Source of the DNA: Lophius americanus
Taxonomy: Eukaryota > Chordata > Actinopteri > Lophiiformes > Lophiidae
Reading direction: 5' to 3'
NCBI GenBank assembly: GCA_037951165.1
Contig: JBBDHG010000112.1
Coordinates: 1,938,501-2,002,500, forward strand
Length of the DNA stretch: 64,000 bases
Shown here: in pieces, positions 22,773 to 44,600 of the stretch
Position numbering within the stretch: the stretch's first letter is position 1
How the letters are laid out: each line of letters starts with the position of its first letter
Program-made: the position numbers and the translations under genes
The notes under the pieces: generated by a model
What the model was told of the DNA's origin: nothing
The model's database searches: none
What the model saw: the letters and a program-made list of their open reading frames with translations, nothing else

Positions 22773-25404
22773 GTCTTTACTAGTTTGATAGAAAAATGAT
22801 AGTATCAAATTATCTTCATGGTTGGTTGTAGCTCCAAAATTTGCTGATTTCAAAACATGCTCCATACGTCCACCAGATTTCATGGTTAAAGGGTAGTCTG
22901 TTAATATTGCAAATTAAATGGGAAAATCCAGACCTTTCATCCAGATCCATTCCATAAAATATGTGACTCCTCCTGGCCATCCTATCTTACAATATTAAAG
23001 GAATTGGAATAAAAATTTCTGGATCTGCACCTTCCACTCATAATTTTTACTGGGCTGGTTTGTCAACTCAGGTAGTGTTGTTGATTAAAGATCAGGCTCA
23101 AATTTTTTCGAAAAAGCAAACTATATGTCAGTTCATGGACGGCACTAGAATAATTTGAGGATAAAAAGCAAAAGTCGAAGATAAAATGTGTTCGCTGGGC
23201 ATGAAGACACTGTTATTTTAATTTGGCCTGAAGATTGAAGTTACCACCATGGTTTCCTTGATATTGTGACAGGCATATTTCACAATTGTTTTGTACAATG
23301 AGGCAACAGATGAATCTATGATGAAAACTACACGGCAATCAGGGAGCGCAAACCTCTACCAAGGCATCTGTTTCCACATTATGCCATTTAATTTCAAGGT
23401 AAGAGTCCCATGATGGATTGACCTTCATAATGACTCACCATAAAAACCTTCCCGTAGAATATGAGAATCACATTATTAGTTTGACCGTCTCTTCTTCTGT
23501 ATTGTCCTGAGAATTTGATTATTCGAGCCATGCATGTGCTCCCCCCAACAAGTTTTATGCCAACCACCAAGTAATTAATGTGTAATAGCCAAAATCAAAT
23601 CGGTAAGCCCCATCATGCTATGTTGAAAAAAAATAAAAAGTTTCAGACTCCACGCTTTTATTTGAAGTCAATTTAATAAGTTCCTCTTTGTCACATGCCC
23701 AACTTGCCTGTCGGGTAAGTTTTATGTAATCCTGCTATTAGACAAACAAATACTAAAAGAAACCTTGGAATATTCATACTGACAAGAAAATACCACACCG
23801 GAACATTTTACAGTAATCTACAAAAGAAGGTTCTGTTTTACTCATTTAACTCAACATAACTCAACGTCATATTTGATTTTGAATAGGTTTGCCATATTAC
23901 GATGTTATATAAAAAATATTAATAAAAATACTATTCATTTCAACTACCCAACCTAGTTTGCTTCATCTTGTGGCAATATATTTGTTTTGTTTTTAAAATC
24001 TTAGCAGCTTAGTTACCAAGTCTATACCACAACTCAAAGAAAACAACCCATGGTAACAGCAAAAAATAAGAAATGTCTAAGTTTAATGTAAATGGATTAT
24101 TGTTTACTTCATGGATCATTGGCACTTTTGTCCAAACATTCCCTATTCAACTGGGTTGTTTTAGTTTTGATAAGGAATTGTTTGTAATTCTGTAACTGCC
24201 TGGTTTGTTGCCCTAAAACCTGAGATTAAAGTAGACTATACTAACATTACTCATTCATTCATTTTATTTCTGTCTGTGTAATAAACCAATAAAATCAAAC
24301 CTCATCTAATGTTGCTCGGACCCAACCAATACAATACCATAAGGTCCTGACTAATAGTGCATGATGTGATTTGTCTTCCTTGCCATACCTTGTCTAAGAT
24401 TTTTTTTCTTATAACTTTCATTTTGCATTTTTCACCTGCTGCTACAATTCATGACATAATATGTAATATTTAAAACATGTATCCTTCGAGAAGTAAGAAG
24501 TCCTGCCAAGCATTTACCTTACCAGAATATCTCACACTAGTTCCTCCATTCCCCACATGTTTGGAATAGTCATTGGTTTTTCTGATCATGTTTGCACCTG
24601 GTGAACTAGTCCTGTTACATCCAGTTGTCACTGACACACCAACAAGCATGGCATTCCTGCTCATTTTCAGCTGGCCCCATCCAGTGCAGACAAGCCACGT
24701 TCTCAGAAACTGAGGGCAAGATTAGGAGTTTGTGTGAAAGATGTTTAACAAACTTAATCTAACAATCATAGTTAGATTAAGTTCGATGAAGAATCAATAA
24801 GAATCAGATTTTTGATGGGAAAAGTTTTGGTTGGATTCTAGCCCTTAGATGGTACGTTTAGAATATAACAGATCTTTATTGTCATTGTTTTAAAAACAAC
24901 GAAATACCATTTAGCAGCTATTGTTTTGGCAAAATAAAATCAAATATAGATTAAAAATATAGGTCTGTGTTTAGCTGCATTGCATAAAAATAATTTGATC
25001 TGCACCTGGGCTTTACATTTCCTTTTGTATGAATTACTGTCCCCTCTTACACATTTCCTGGTGAACATGAATTACGCTTGACTAATAAGGGTTGCACACT
25101 GAAGGGAGAGTCTCATATAACAAGTATGTTTTGATCAAGTGCTATTATGGTAACCACAGACCAAAGGGACTGTCAATAACCTCACTATATAGAAGGTTAT
25201 GAGATCTTGCTGTGCGTTTGTTTCTCTTTATCCCGGTTTGTGAGTGCTATGAAAGAGAGTTTTGCATGCAAATGTCTCATAAACATTTTCTCTATCAAGG
25301 CAGGAATGTTCATTCTGTGGTTAATAATAATCTTACCGTGGTTAATAATAATCTTACCGTTTATCTATCACTTGCTATACTTTACATACATACATTACAA
25401 CGTT
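22773..25404. other. gnb4 leader-intron sequence, nothing recognised
   Basis: This AT-rich stretch has no supported exon, RNA or named repeat. The short frames look random. It lies between the candidate leader exon and the first coding exon of gnb4. Confidence 0.45.
25317..25358. repeat. Perfect 21-bp tandem duplication
   Basis: The 21-bp unit beginning GTGGTTAATAATAATC occurs twice in direct succession (25317-25337 and 25338-25358) without any difference, so the duplication is recent. Confidence 0.85.
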
Positions 25405-25574
25405 GTGAAATTTATCTCTGCATTTAACCTATCACTGAGCAATTGGCGGCCACTGTGAAGCGCCCGGGAGCTGAGGTTTCAAGGACCCATGGCGTGTTGC
25501 GTCAGGGGCTGGGCTCGAACCCTGGTCTTCGGTTTAGGGACGACTGCTCTACCCACTGAGCTAAAGCCGCCCCA
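25405..25574 (-). repeat. tRNA-derived SINE, third family, copy 2
   Basis: The minus strand starts GGGGCGGCTTTAGCTCAGTG and carries the B box GGTTCGAGCC, then TCAGGGGCTGGGCTCGAACC-related sequence shared with copy 1 at 10330-10494. It ends near the GGTTAAATGCAGAG word. The better A box (TAGCTCAGTGGGTAGAGCAG) shows that this copy has decayed less than copy 1. Confidence 0.8.
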
Positions 25575-27334
25575 ATAGAATATCTCAAAAGGTCGTGAAG
25601 CGATTTGAAAAAAATTCTAGATGTGGGTTGCTCCAAGACTGGGAAAGAGACGAATAGATTAGAATGTTAGTTTTACCAAAACAATTGTCGCTTCCAGATA
25701 GGGTGCTGCAGGTGACAAAACATTGGAAAAAGAATAATGTCAACTAGACCGCAAACATGGGAAATTAAGTGTAAAATAAACCCATCTTTTTAAATTAAAA
25801 TCAACAAGACAGTTGCCTGACCTTTGGTAGAACATTTGTTTGTAGTTATGAATGTTTTCAGGCAAGCATGTTGTTTGCTTAGTTCGTCATGAACATATCC
25901 AAATGGAGTTGTGAAGTGATTCCTCCTATAATTCTTGATAGCTTTGAGTGAGTTTGAGTTAATTCCATTAATTTCAATAGGAGGGAATAGTCTTAACCAA
26001 AAGTACCTCTTCCATAGTGACATTTATAAGCTGTGTTTCATACCGCACACCAAGTTTTTTTTTTTTTTTGTTGTTGTATGGTGGACACAAATATACTATT
26101 ACCACTTTCTTACTAATATCAACACCGCAATATATTTACATTTGATGAATGTTAAAAATGTTTAAATGTTCCTCTGCTTGACCTCGCTTCCAAAAACAAG
26201 AGGTTTTCCCGATTACAGACAGGCAGCGCTGTGAGCTGGATATGCCTATTGTTTAGCCATTATCTTTTAGATCCCAAGCCAAGAGATGAAAACAGCCAAA
26301 ATACACATTTGGCTGAGGGTCGAAGGCCATAATCTGTCTTTAAGAAAGCCATAAGGAATGCTGTGTGACATGGCAAATTTCAGAAATGTAGCGTATAATC
26401 GATCCAAGGCAGTCAAAGGGCAGTGCCACATCATATGCGAGCTATCGCTGAGAGCCTCTCATCAGGGGTTGCGTCAGCTATAAGAAATTATGACGTCTAT
26501 TCTGGACAGCTGCAAGTATTTCCCCGATACATTGCTACTGTCAAAATGCCTCTTTGGATTTTACACACGGTCTCTTTTAAGACAATCTTTTTGGAATGGA
26601 CAGCAGATAGTCTTTTCTGTTTTTTTTTTTTTTTTTATATACATGCAGGTATAATGATGGGTTTTATTTTGCAGTGACTATGTGACTGGGCCTAAATGCT
26701 TTTAAACCTCTACAAGACATAGACGCAGTCTATTTGTTGAATTATAGAAAATGTAAATTAAAATTTAATCTTGGAGTGTTAGACCTCTGGACAGAACACT
26801 GCAAAAGAGGGGTGGGCAAACATATCTCGGTAGTGTCTAAGTGCTTTGTGACCCACATTCAGGCTCCCCATGGTAGAGGAAGTGACAACTCAAACATGCA
26901 TACTAACACTCGCGTGCACGTTATAAACACACAAAAAATCTGACCCACTGAACCAAGACATATATTTTATTACGTGCTATCATAATGTAACTGTGCAAAT
27001 AGTCTTTCTTATTAGGATATATTTATGAATAAACCATTCTGGTCTGCACAAAGTACACAACAACACACAGATGAACACACATGAGGAAAAAGTCAAAAGC
27101 AGCAACAGAAAAGGCTGATTGAGTAAGGAAAGGTCAAAGCCTCACTCAGATGTTTTTTTTTTAACCAGGCTAGGAGTATTTGAAGAGCCAGGCCTTCTAG
27201 TTCCCCTCCCAACCCTTCCCTCTGCAGCTCCATTCTTTTGTCTTAAACCATACTGAATATCTGTTTTGTTCTTTTTGATAGAAGCTCCCTTCCTTTAGGT
27301 TTGTTCTCATAGAGTTTCTGTCTCTGTTTTGCAG
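25575..27334. other. Sequence ahead of the gnb4 start exon
   Basis: The stretch is AT-rich with T runs near 26056 and 26618 and no supported gene. A pyrimidine-rich tract (TTTCTGTCTCTGTTTTGCAG) ends at 27334 and makes a good splice acceptor. Confidence 0.5.
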
Positions 27335-27472
27335 GTGTCTGCTGGTAAAGCGAGTACAAGTGTGTGTGTACTTGAGTGTATGCGTGCGTGCCTGTGTGTG
27401 CAGACACGTGTGTTTTCCCAGTCCAGATACTATTTGGAGCGGTGTTTGGTCTGAACACATAACAGAGGGACA
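27335..27472 (+). other. gnb4: gnb4 5' UTR part of the first coding exon
   Basis: This runs from the acceptor TTTTGCAG to the ATG at 27473. It is rich in GT dinucleotides (GTGTGTGTGTACTTGAGTGT and GTGCGTGCCTGTGTGTGC). The start is in good context (GGGACAATGA). Confidence 0.6.
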
Positions 27473-36306
<8,834 letters not shown>

Positions 36307-39300
36307 ACATACCTCCTCCCTGTTGTACTCAATCACCGCCCACCAACATCCCCTACCCACACCCCCACAGCCTCACTCACCATCTCCTAACTCATCTGCT
36401 GGGGTGGATCCGAAGGGCGCACACTGCGTCAGCCGCTCTCCTCTCAACACCTCCCCTTCTTGCCGGCCTGTAAGAAAGTACAAACTCTTTCTACCTTTCC
36501 AAGACAGGTTTTTTCACCCAGCTATTACACACAAACAAAAATAAGAGTGTTTCGGTTTAGTTGTCCAATCAAAAATGAGGAGACTGGTTCCAATTGAAGA
36601 AGAAAAAATTGAAGATTTCATCCTTACCAATTTTCTAGTTGGCTTTTAAGAATGACCATTACTAACAAGCCAGATGAGTGTTGGTGTGTAATTTGTATAT
36701 GTATATATAAAGACAGTATATATGTATAGCATTATGTGTGTATATATGCATCATATATGCATATATAATGTGTATGTATATATTTTTGTAGTTAATTTCC
36801 CTCCTCCAATTTCTTTTATTATTTTTAGGTTTTTATGTTTGAATTCAAATGTACATATTCACATACTACATAATATGAAGCCAGAAACACACATTTTATC
36901 CAGTGTTGGCACACCAAATCGAGTGAGACCATTTAAAAAAAACAAACAAAACAAAAAACAAAAAGACATAATTTTACCCAAAAAGTAGAATCTTTAATTA
37001 AAACAAATTCTGGTTCTTGCAGATTTAGTCAGACACTCAGCCAGCAAAATTAGGATGTAGAAAGTAAATAAGACAAAGTAAAAGTTTGCCCAAATGAACT
37101 CACTTCCTCCACTTGGTTGTGAGTTTTGGTTACAAGCTCATACATTCTGTATCCCCCCAAAAAATATTTTGTTCATATGAATCAATTTCGGCTGTGATGG
37201 TGTTTGCTTTTAAGACCATGACTTCACAGGCTTCACTTTAAAGAGAGCTGTCACTACTTTAGTAGAGGGAGTGCTTCCGAAATATATTTTTAGTCTGCAT
37301 AGTAGTTTTTAGCTCCAAAGTAGAGACAAGGGAATTCTAGGCTCAGATAAATAAAAAAGAAATGTTGCTTGCAATTGTGTCTACTCGGATGGAATGTGTT
37401 CTCAATCATTGGATGCTAAGAATCTGAAGACCACGTCCATCCCATGCATATGATCTGAGATTCGAACAATACCCCATCAAATATGTAGGTTTTTCATCCC
37501 AGTATCCCAATCTCCTGTGTCTTCTAATATCTCCTTTCTTTAAAGTAAACTTGAGCTTCTCAAACGAGACTGATGGGGTTCATCACGTAAAATGCCCTCC
37601 CCGACTTCACCCTTTTCTACCCATGGTCCTGTTCCTGCGCTGAGGGCAGTATGGACAAGTGTTAGAGCTTACAGTCCATATGTGGGAATATTACAGGACC
37701 AGAAATGACCCAGTCAACGGCCTCTTACAACTGAAGTTCTGTCAGAACTCGACATGATGTTTTAATCCTTTTTTTTCCCTCTCTAAACAAAGGATCAGCA
37801 AATCCTTTTTGTCATCAGTAAGGTGTCAACTGAGTGACTGTAGAGAACTGAAATCATGTTCAGTCTCAAAAATCACACCATTACCACCATAAGCCTGTAA
37901 AATAAGGGGAAAAAACAAAAAAATGTTAAAATGCTTAACATCTAAGAATAATCTTTTTTTTCCCATCACCAATACCATTTTGAACCGTTGAATATTGCTA
38001 ATAAGGAAAGTACACTTGGTAGAGAAGAGAGCTAGAAGTGCACTCAAGCTTTAGTACAAATGTAAACCGTCATGTACATGTGACTTATTGACCCCCTCAG
38101 CGGGTTTTTCTGAGATCAAGTATTATCTTAACAGACATCATTTAGTTTGGTTTCTCTGAAGGCTTTATTAAAAAAATAAAAACCACACACAATGTTTGTG
38201 GGTTGGACCTATCCATCTGCCGTCTCAGGTGCCTGTCTCTAAAAATATTCATGTGTCCCACGTGGACTGAATAAAGGAGTGTCCTCCTGTGAGATTTGGC
38301 ACTAGTCTCCATTTTGCCTTATGACACCATTCATAGTAGGAAGTAATACTAGCATTGACTACAGTAATGTTTGACTATTCCTTTTTACCAACTGATCAAT
38401 AAGTTTCTTTTTTTCAATAGAAGCACATTGTTATACTAGTGAACACTAAAAAGCATGCTTACTGAAAACACACGACCACATGCAGCTCCATACTGCTTCT
38501 TAAAGCAGTGTCTTGCATCCATTTTTATACACTTGTGCTTTCTACTCCTACCCTGCAGTCTGTAGTATAGCTCTAGGTTCAGTCAGCCATCAAGCCACCA
38601 AGCCCCTCTTTGGCAAACTGATTCTAGAGGTTCTTTTTTTATTTTAACATTTTAGCTTCTTCTACTTTGCATTGAATCCATATTGAGCGAATGTTAGAAA
38701 TAACAATTCTAGTTTTTAGCCTGAAACTAACTTGGAGTGTAGGATGTGGTATGTATTGCATATCAGTGTTGAGGTGTGTGTGCGTGCGTGTTGGGGACAG
38801 GGGGGGTTATATGCTGATGTATGTGGAAAACATAGATAAGTGTTACTTTCTCATTTGTGCCAATTTTATCCACAGACCCTGAGCTGTGAACTGATCTAAT
38901 CAATGTGACAAAACAAAAAAAAAAAAAAAAAAAAAAAACATTTGTTCACTTTACACAAGTGCCACTGCCAGTCTTCTCTTCAACCATCTGTCAGTCACAA
39001 CAGTCCCTGATTTCACAAGTGGAGGTTGATACCTGTGTCTGTTATAGCTTTCAGGCTAGAGCATCTGATTCTGATTTTCATGTGTACCCCAGATTGAAAT
39101 TTTTTTTTTTTTGAAGGCTTAGTTTAATTTATTGGTAAATGTTACAGATGATGATGATGAGGCAGGCTTTTGTTACCGTATGACAAAACCTGGGTAGTAT
39201 TTCCTCCTGTCTCCTATCTTTGAGAGTAGCTGAGGTAGGTAGCCTTCACCTTCAAAGCTAGCCTTTTACAGATAGACATGAATGGCTGGAATCTACTGTA

Positions 39301-40190
39301 ACCTCTGCCAGATGGAGAAGATGCAAATTTGCCAAAATGTAGAATTGTTCTAAAAACCTACCATGTTATTTCATCCAATTAGAAGTGGGTGAAATTCAAA
39401 AAACAAAGTGTGTGTGTGTGTGATAGAGGTATTAGCAGATGGGGCCTGGAATAGTAACACTTGTATGTGCCTGTGCAGTCCAGTTAACGGGAGTAGAGCA
39501 ATCAACTCACTCATCAAAAAAGGTGCTTGACTTCATCTATGTTAACATTGTCGTATTTACCTGAAATCTCCTCCGGTTTATTCTCTTAACACCAATGATG
39601 TAATGTATTTTTCTGTTGACTCGGCATACTTGATGCATTTACAGTACTGTCTGAAATAATGGTCTACAAGAAATCTTAAAATTGTTTGATATTTTGAGTC
39701 GCCATAGTAACCCACTGTGCCACATCTAACTTTGAGATGGCCGGTATTTTTGAGGACTGTATTTGCATGGCTTTCCAGTTTAGTATTTGAGAAGTGGTTT
39801 AAGTTTCTGATCAACATTCAACACAGGAGGATTTAAAAAAGAAAAAAAAAAAGTGTGATTCCCACCAACTGATTAAGTTAATGTCACATGATCAACATGA
39901 CAGCGTCATCACAAAATAATGCACTGCCCTTTGACTCTACAAGCAACTGTTCTGACAATGTTTTGATTTTATTTATTGTTTTTGTTCCAAGCCAGTAAAG
40001 AGCAGGGAGTTGGTGCCATGATATTTTATCTTAGTGCTATTGTGTGAAAATATAATCACTTGTTATGGAATAATTTTTATAGTCTTTTTTTTCACACCAG
40101 ACCTTTTTTTTGTATTTGTACAGTGGCTTGGTGATAATGATATGTTGCCATGAGTTATTGTAACCAATAAAAAAAAAAGCTTCTAACCAA
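36307..40190 (+). other. gnb4: gnb4 probable 3' UTR with poly(A) signal
   Basis: After the stop codon at 36304-36306 no further exon is seen. A canonical AATAAA at 40166-40171 is the likely end, giving a 3' UTR of about 3.9 kb; long 3' UTRs are usual for this gene. It contains an imperfect A tract at 38905-38938, a TG run near 39408-39422 and TATA-type alternations near 36700-36785. Earlier poly(A) signals may also be used. Confidence 0.5.
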
Positions 40191-41230
40191 GAAAAAAAAC
40201 ATCTTATTTGATTTCCTTTACTGAGTATACACTGGATATCATTATGTGAAGAACTATACCTGTTTTAAATGTTAACATTCAATGAGAAAAGATTTGAGGA
40301 AATTGCCCCAATTATCAACGCAAATCACCTGATTCCAAATAAGACAAAACTGCTTTTTTGGAAACTCATTCATTTGCTATTAAAAAACAAACAAAACGTT
40401 TACTGATTAAGTTGATATTTAAAATGGTGGTAAAGCTACATGTTGGGAAGGTTTTGTAATAATTCACAAAAGGTGTTTAATTCAAGTTTTTTGTGAGTAA
40501 CCGTGTCCATGTTCTTGCTTTGCTAGCCTCTTTGATTTTTGTACTTTTATATTATGAGACCATAAGCAGTAAAATACTACCAGAGAAAATTGGCAGATAA
40601 AGAGTTGTTTTAAATCCCTGTAGTGTATTTACATACCAGCTGCTTCTTGTCAGATTTGTCAGCACTGTACAGATTACTTCTTATATTTAAGTAACAGGCT
40701 TATTGTGACATTGCTTTTCAAATATACATAAACGCATAAAGAGTTTGCTAAAGCCAAAAAATAAACTTAACTTAAAAATGTAAGATTAAAAATCTGATTA
40801 CAGAAGCTTACTTCTCTGATTAGAACTTGACAAGCAGATGCAGGACCCACTTTTCAATTCAAAGAAACATTCCTGACCAGAGAAACATTGTGTAGGTCAT
40901 AGTGACTTTCCTTATCGACTTTATATGATTTGAAATTCTACGGAGTTTGAGGGTAACAGGTCTGGAGTTCAGTTATAAAGAAACACATTTGTCTGAGATG
41001 GTGGCAGATTTAATAGTCAGGGAAATCTGGAAGCAAAAAAATCCTCTTGTAAACCGGTGTAAATAAAACGGCATATTAAAAAAATATATGGGGATTTACA
41101 TACAAAGTCTTTGCTCTGTACAGTTTGTATTCTTGGAAAATAGAACATGAACGCTAAGTTTGCTGCTTCTATCCCTCTGTTCAAAATTATTTCATTGAAT
41201 AAATCTGCATAGACTGAGTCCTTATAATTA
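40191..41230. other. Intergenic spacer between convergent gnb4 and mfn1
   Basis: The two genes run towards each other and their probable poly(A) signals (40166 plus strand, 41258 minus strand) are about 1.1 kb apart. I see no gene or named repeat between them. Confidence 0.5.
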
Positions 41231-41672
41231 AGGAAACAAATCACATGAATTATTTATTTTTTGTTTCCTGGACAGAAATATACAGTCTTATAAAGACTCA
41301 AAGGCATTTTCACAGTTAATGTCACGTTATTTAGAGTCTGAATGAAGCACCTGACCAACAGGTTCCATGCAGACTAACATTCCCTTGCACTCTTGTGATG
41401 CATAATCACAAATAAGTCTGTCTGTTTTACAGTTTGTCTGTACATGATGGTTGGGAAAATACTGTCATGTCTGGACCAATACGGTGTACAAAAAAAAAAG
41501 GAAGAATCCTATTATCAGAATATTGACAGATTTCCATTTGTAGACCACGCTGAGTTATTTCTTCAACACCGGCATCTGTGGTTTAGGTGATGAGAACCAG
41601 GTGCAGTGAGGTGGTGCTTTGAGGAATTATGGGTTCCATAAGGCTCAAACTGGGGAGCATTGAGGAGCAGGC
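41230..41672 (-). other. mfn1: mfn1 probable 3' UTR
   Basis: It runs from the stop codon (41675-41673) to a minus-strand AATAAA at 41258-41253, which would end the transcript near 41235. The boundary is an estimate from that signal only. Confidence 0.35.
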
Positions 41673-44600
41673 TCACTGCTCCAGCTGAAGGTACTGGTTT
41701 GTAAATTCTTCCAATTGTTTCTCCAGCTCTGTCGCTTTATGTCTGCAGTGGAAACAAAACACATTCCCAAAGCTGTTATTTACCGTCTCCCATAATATGA
41801 ATTCTGCACCATGAATGAAGAGTTGATTTTTGTCCAAACATGTGGAGTATAAACAGTTCCCAAACACCCCTGTTCAGGCGTCGCAGAACTGACAACTTAA
41901 TGTCCATGAGTAAAAAAGTATATAATATACTTATAATAAACCCCCTTGAATGCGAGACATGGAAATAACTTTAGATCCAACATATCCAATTAAAAGATTA
42001 TGAGATGCATAACTTTAGGATCCCTTCCAAGCATGCGTGTAACTTAACTCAATTCTCTCCGATGGTTTTAGCAGATAAGTGGATGGACTACACTTTCTTG
42101 AGTATGCTCGAAGGCAGACTCTATACGTTTTGCTATTCCTGCCGTATTATTTATATAATCCAAGATATTAGGTCCCAGACAGTTCTACTGTCCATCCCCC
42201 ACCCATTATGATGCCAGACTGACCGTAGTTTCTTGGAATGGCTCTGGATGGTCTCAAGTTGATCTATCTTGGCTGTCAGTTGGCAGATTTCTGCCTCCAG
42301 CTCTCTCTGCGTCTGGTCCACCTGCTGACAGAGCCGAGCAAAGGTCGTAGCCATCTCCCTGGCAACACAGTGGGCACAGCATCTCAGTGTTTATTTATTT
42401 AGTCCTGTTACAGAAGCGAGGGTTGGGTGGGGCAGAGGATGTTGGGAGTGGAAAGGCTCTGTGTGTATTGAACATTATGGGGAGTCGGGCTTTGTCAGTC
42501 AGTTAAATGCCATTGAATGAGGTTGAGGTAGAGTGCTGAGAAATTATCATTTTGACATCAGCAAAAAAAGTCAGTATGTTATGTTGGATTTCATTGTGGA
42601 ACCATCAAAGACAAATTGGAAAGAAAAGTTGTAAAAGTTTAAATGAGCTTAACGTAATCGAATATCTAGAGAAATAGATTAATGACTTTACTCCCCGGTT
42701 GTCCTGATGAAACTGGGTATGTTCTCAGTACACATCAATGGACTGGAGAAACTACCAGAACAGATTTTAATTTGGACCAGTGATCATCTTCGTTGGTATG
42801 TGCAGAATATATCAGACTAGAAAACATGTTCCACACCGGTCGGTCTAACTTCATCTCTGTCAGGACTTACTGTTGGACCTGATGGCTGCAGTTTGCGCTC
42901 GTAAAGCTGACGATGAGCTGAAGCTTCTCGGTGGCGTAGTCCACAAACTGGCACTTCAGACTGCGCTCCTTTGCCTTTGTAGTCCAGGTGAGTTTCTCAT
43001 AAAGGTACAGTAAGCCATACAGTGAGGCTGACAGGGCAATCACCCTCCAGCCAACTGCTCTATAGACCTTAGAAAAACATTAACAGTAGCTCCATTAGCA
43101 TATTGACAGGTATGCATTCAATGACAGATGGTTTAAAGTGTAAAGAAAAATTTTAACACATCCTAAAAATATGATTCTGATTAATTGCACTCTGTGACCT
43201 CATACACATGTGAACACCTTACACGTCCATTCTAGTTTTAACCTGAGGAATGCAGATACTTGGGTCACTTGTTTTCCTATGTATCTTCTCTCTGTGCGCT
43301 GGAACATTTGAATATTGTAACACAGTGTTGAGGAAGTGTTTGGCAGAGTTAAGCGAGAGACAGACAGTGTGTAGGTTGCAGAGACATTATTATTGAACAT
43401 GCATGGTGATAATACCAGAATAAATTTGTTTGCTCAGATTAAGTTACTCTTTGTTCAAGAATATTTATAAATAAATTGAATTTGTTCTTCCAAAGATTCT
43501 TTGCCTGTGGATAGAAAAACCCAACGCTGCTGAAGAATGAGGCAGAAAAAAAACACTTAAGGACTTAACTTAAGGACTTACATTGGTTATTTAAGGTGGA
43601 ATTGAATTTTAACAGTAAAATAAATGTCTGTTGGAAAATAAAATATGTTAACCTTTAAGAATTATAATGTCTATCTTTTTATTGCTTTACTCAACTAACA
43701 AAATCAATTTGAATTTATATATTTCTTTGCAAATGTTGATATATGTAAACTAACTCAATTGATGTTTTTAACCTGCCTGACACTTTTTTTTAATAAATAT
43801 TTTATTAGTAATTAAGATAATTTAATGTACATTACTGACAAATTTTTCTTTTCACAATTTGAGGCAGAAAATCAGGGAGGGAAAATGCAATAACCCTGAA
43901 GAATTCATCTAATCAATAATATTTTTAAAACTATATGAGCAAAATTATGTGTATTTTCATTTGTTTATTTTGGATGTTAACAACAAAGAACAACTTTGGA
44001 AAACAACATACCACTCCTCCAATGATGACGACGCCCATTGAAGTGCGGGAGGTGAGAGATGCCACGTTGGTTGCCATGACGACCATGAGGTCGTCCTGGG
44101 TCATGATGGCTGTCTCGTTGTTGGGCGGGGCTTTTAAGGACCTGGGTCCTGAAGAGGGTGTGGTAGCAGGGGGCAGTGCTGGTAGAGAAGCCTGAGTAAC
44201 AATGTCAAACTCCTTCAATATCTTGTTGCTGTTTGGTATGATGTACGCATGTTTATCATTATTATAACCGATATTATGCTTCATTCAAAGAAGTTGGCAC
44301 TCTTTCCAACCCGTACCTGGAAATTCTCATCCACCAGTTTGAGCGCTCTCTGTGCATTGACAGATCCCAGGTAGCGGTGGACCAACGCGGTCCAGCCCAA
44401 AGAAAACTGAAACTCAATATTCTCCTGAAAGTCATTGCAAAGGGTGGCGCAGTTAAGGTCATAACTCAGGTCAAACTTCCTGCTGGGTACCAGTATTTGG
44501 ACTTGGCTCTGAAGCGCAGAGGGAAGCAGAGGGAGCATACACTCTGTAAAGTAAGAAAACACTGAGAATCACAATCTCAGATACAGATAGAAATTCATGT

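Noticed and set aside
25500..25574. tRNA gene suggested by A and B boxes
   Set aside because: The tRNA-like head is followed by a SINE body shared with 10330-10494, and I could not fold a complete cloverleaf with an acceptor stem.
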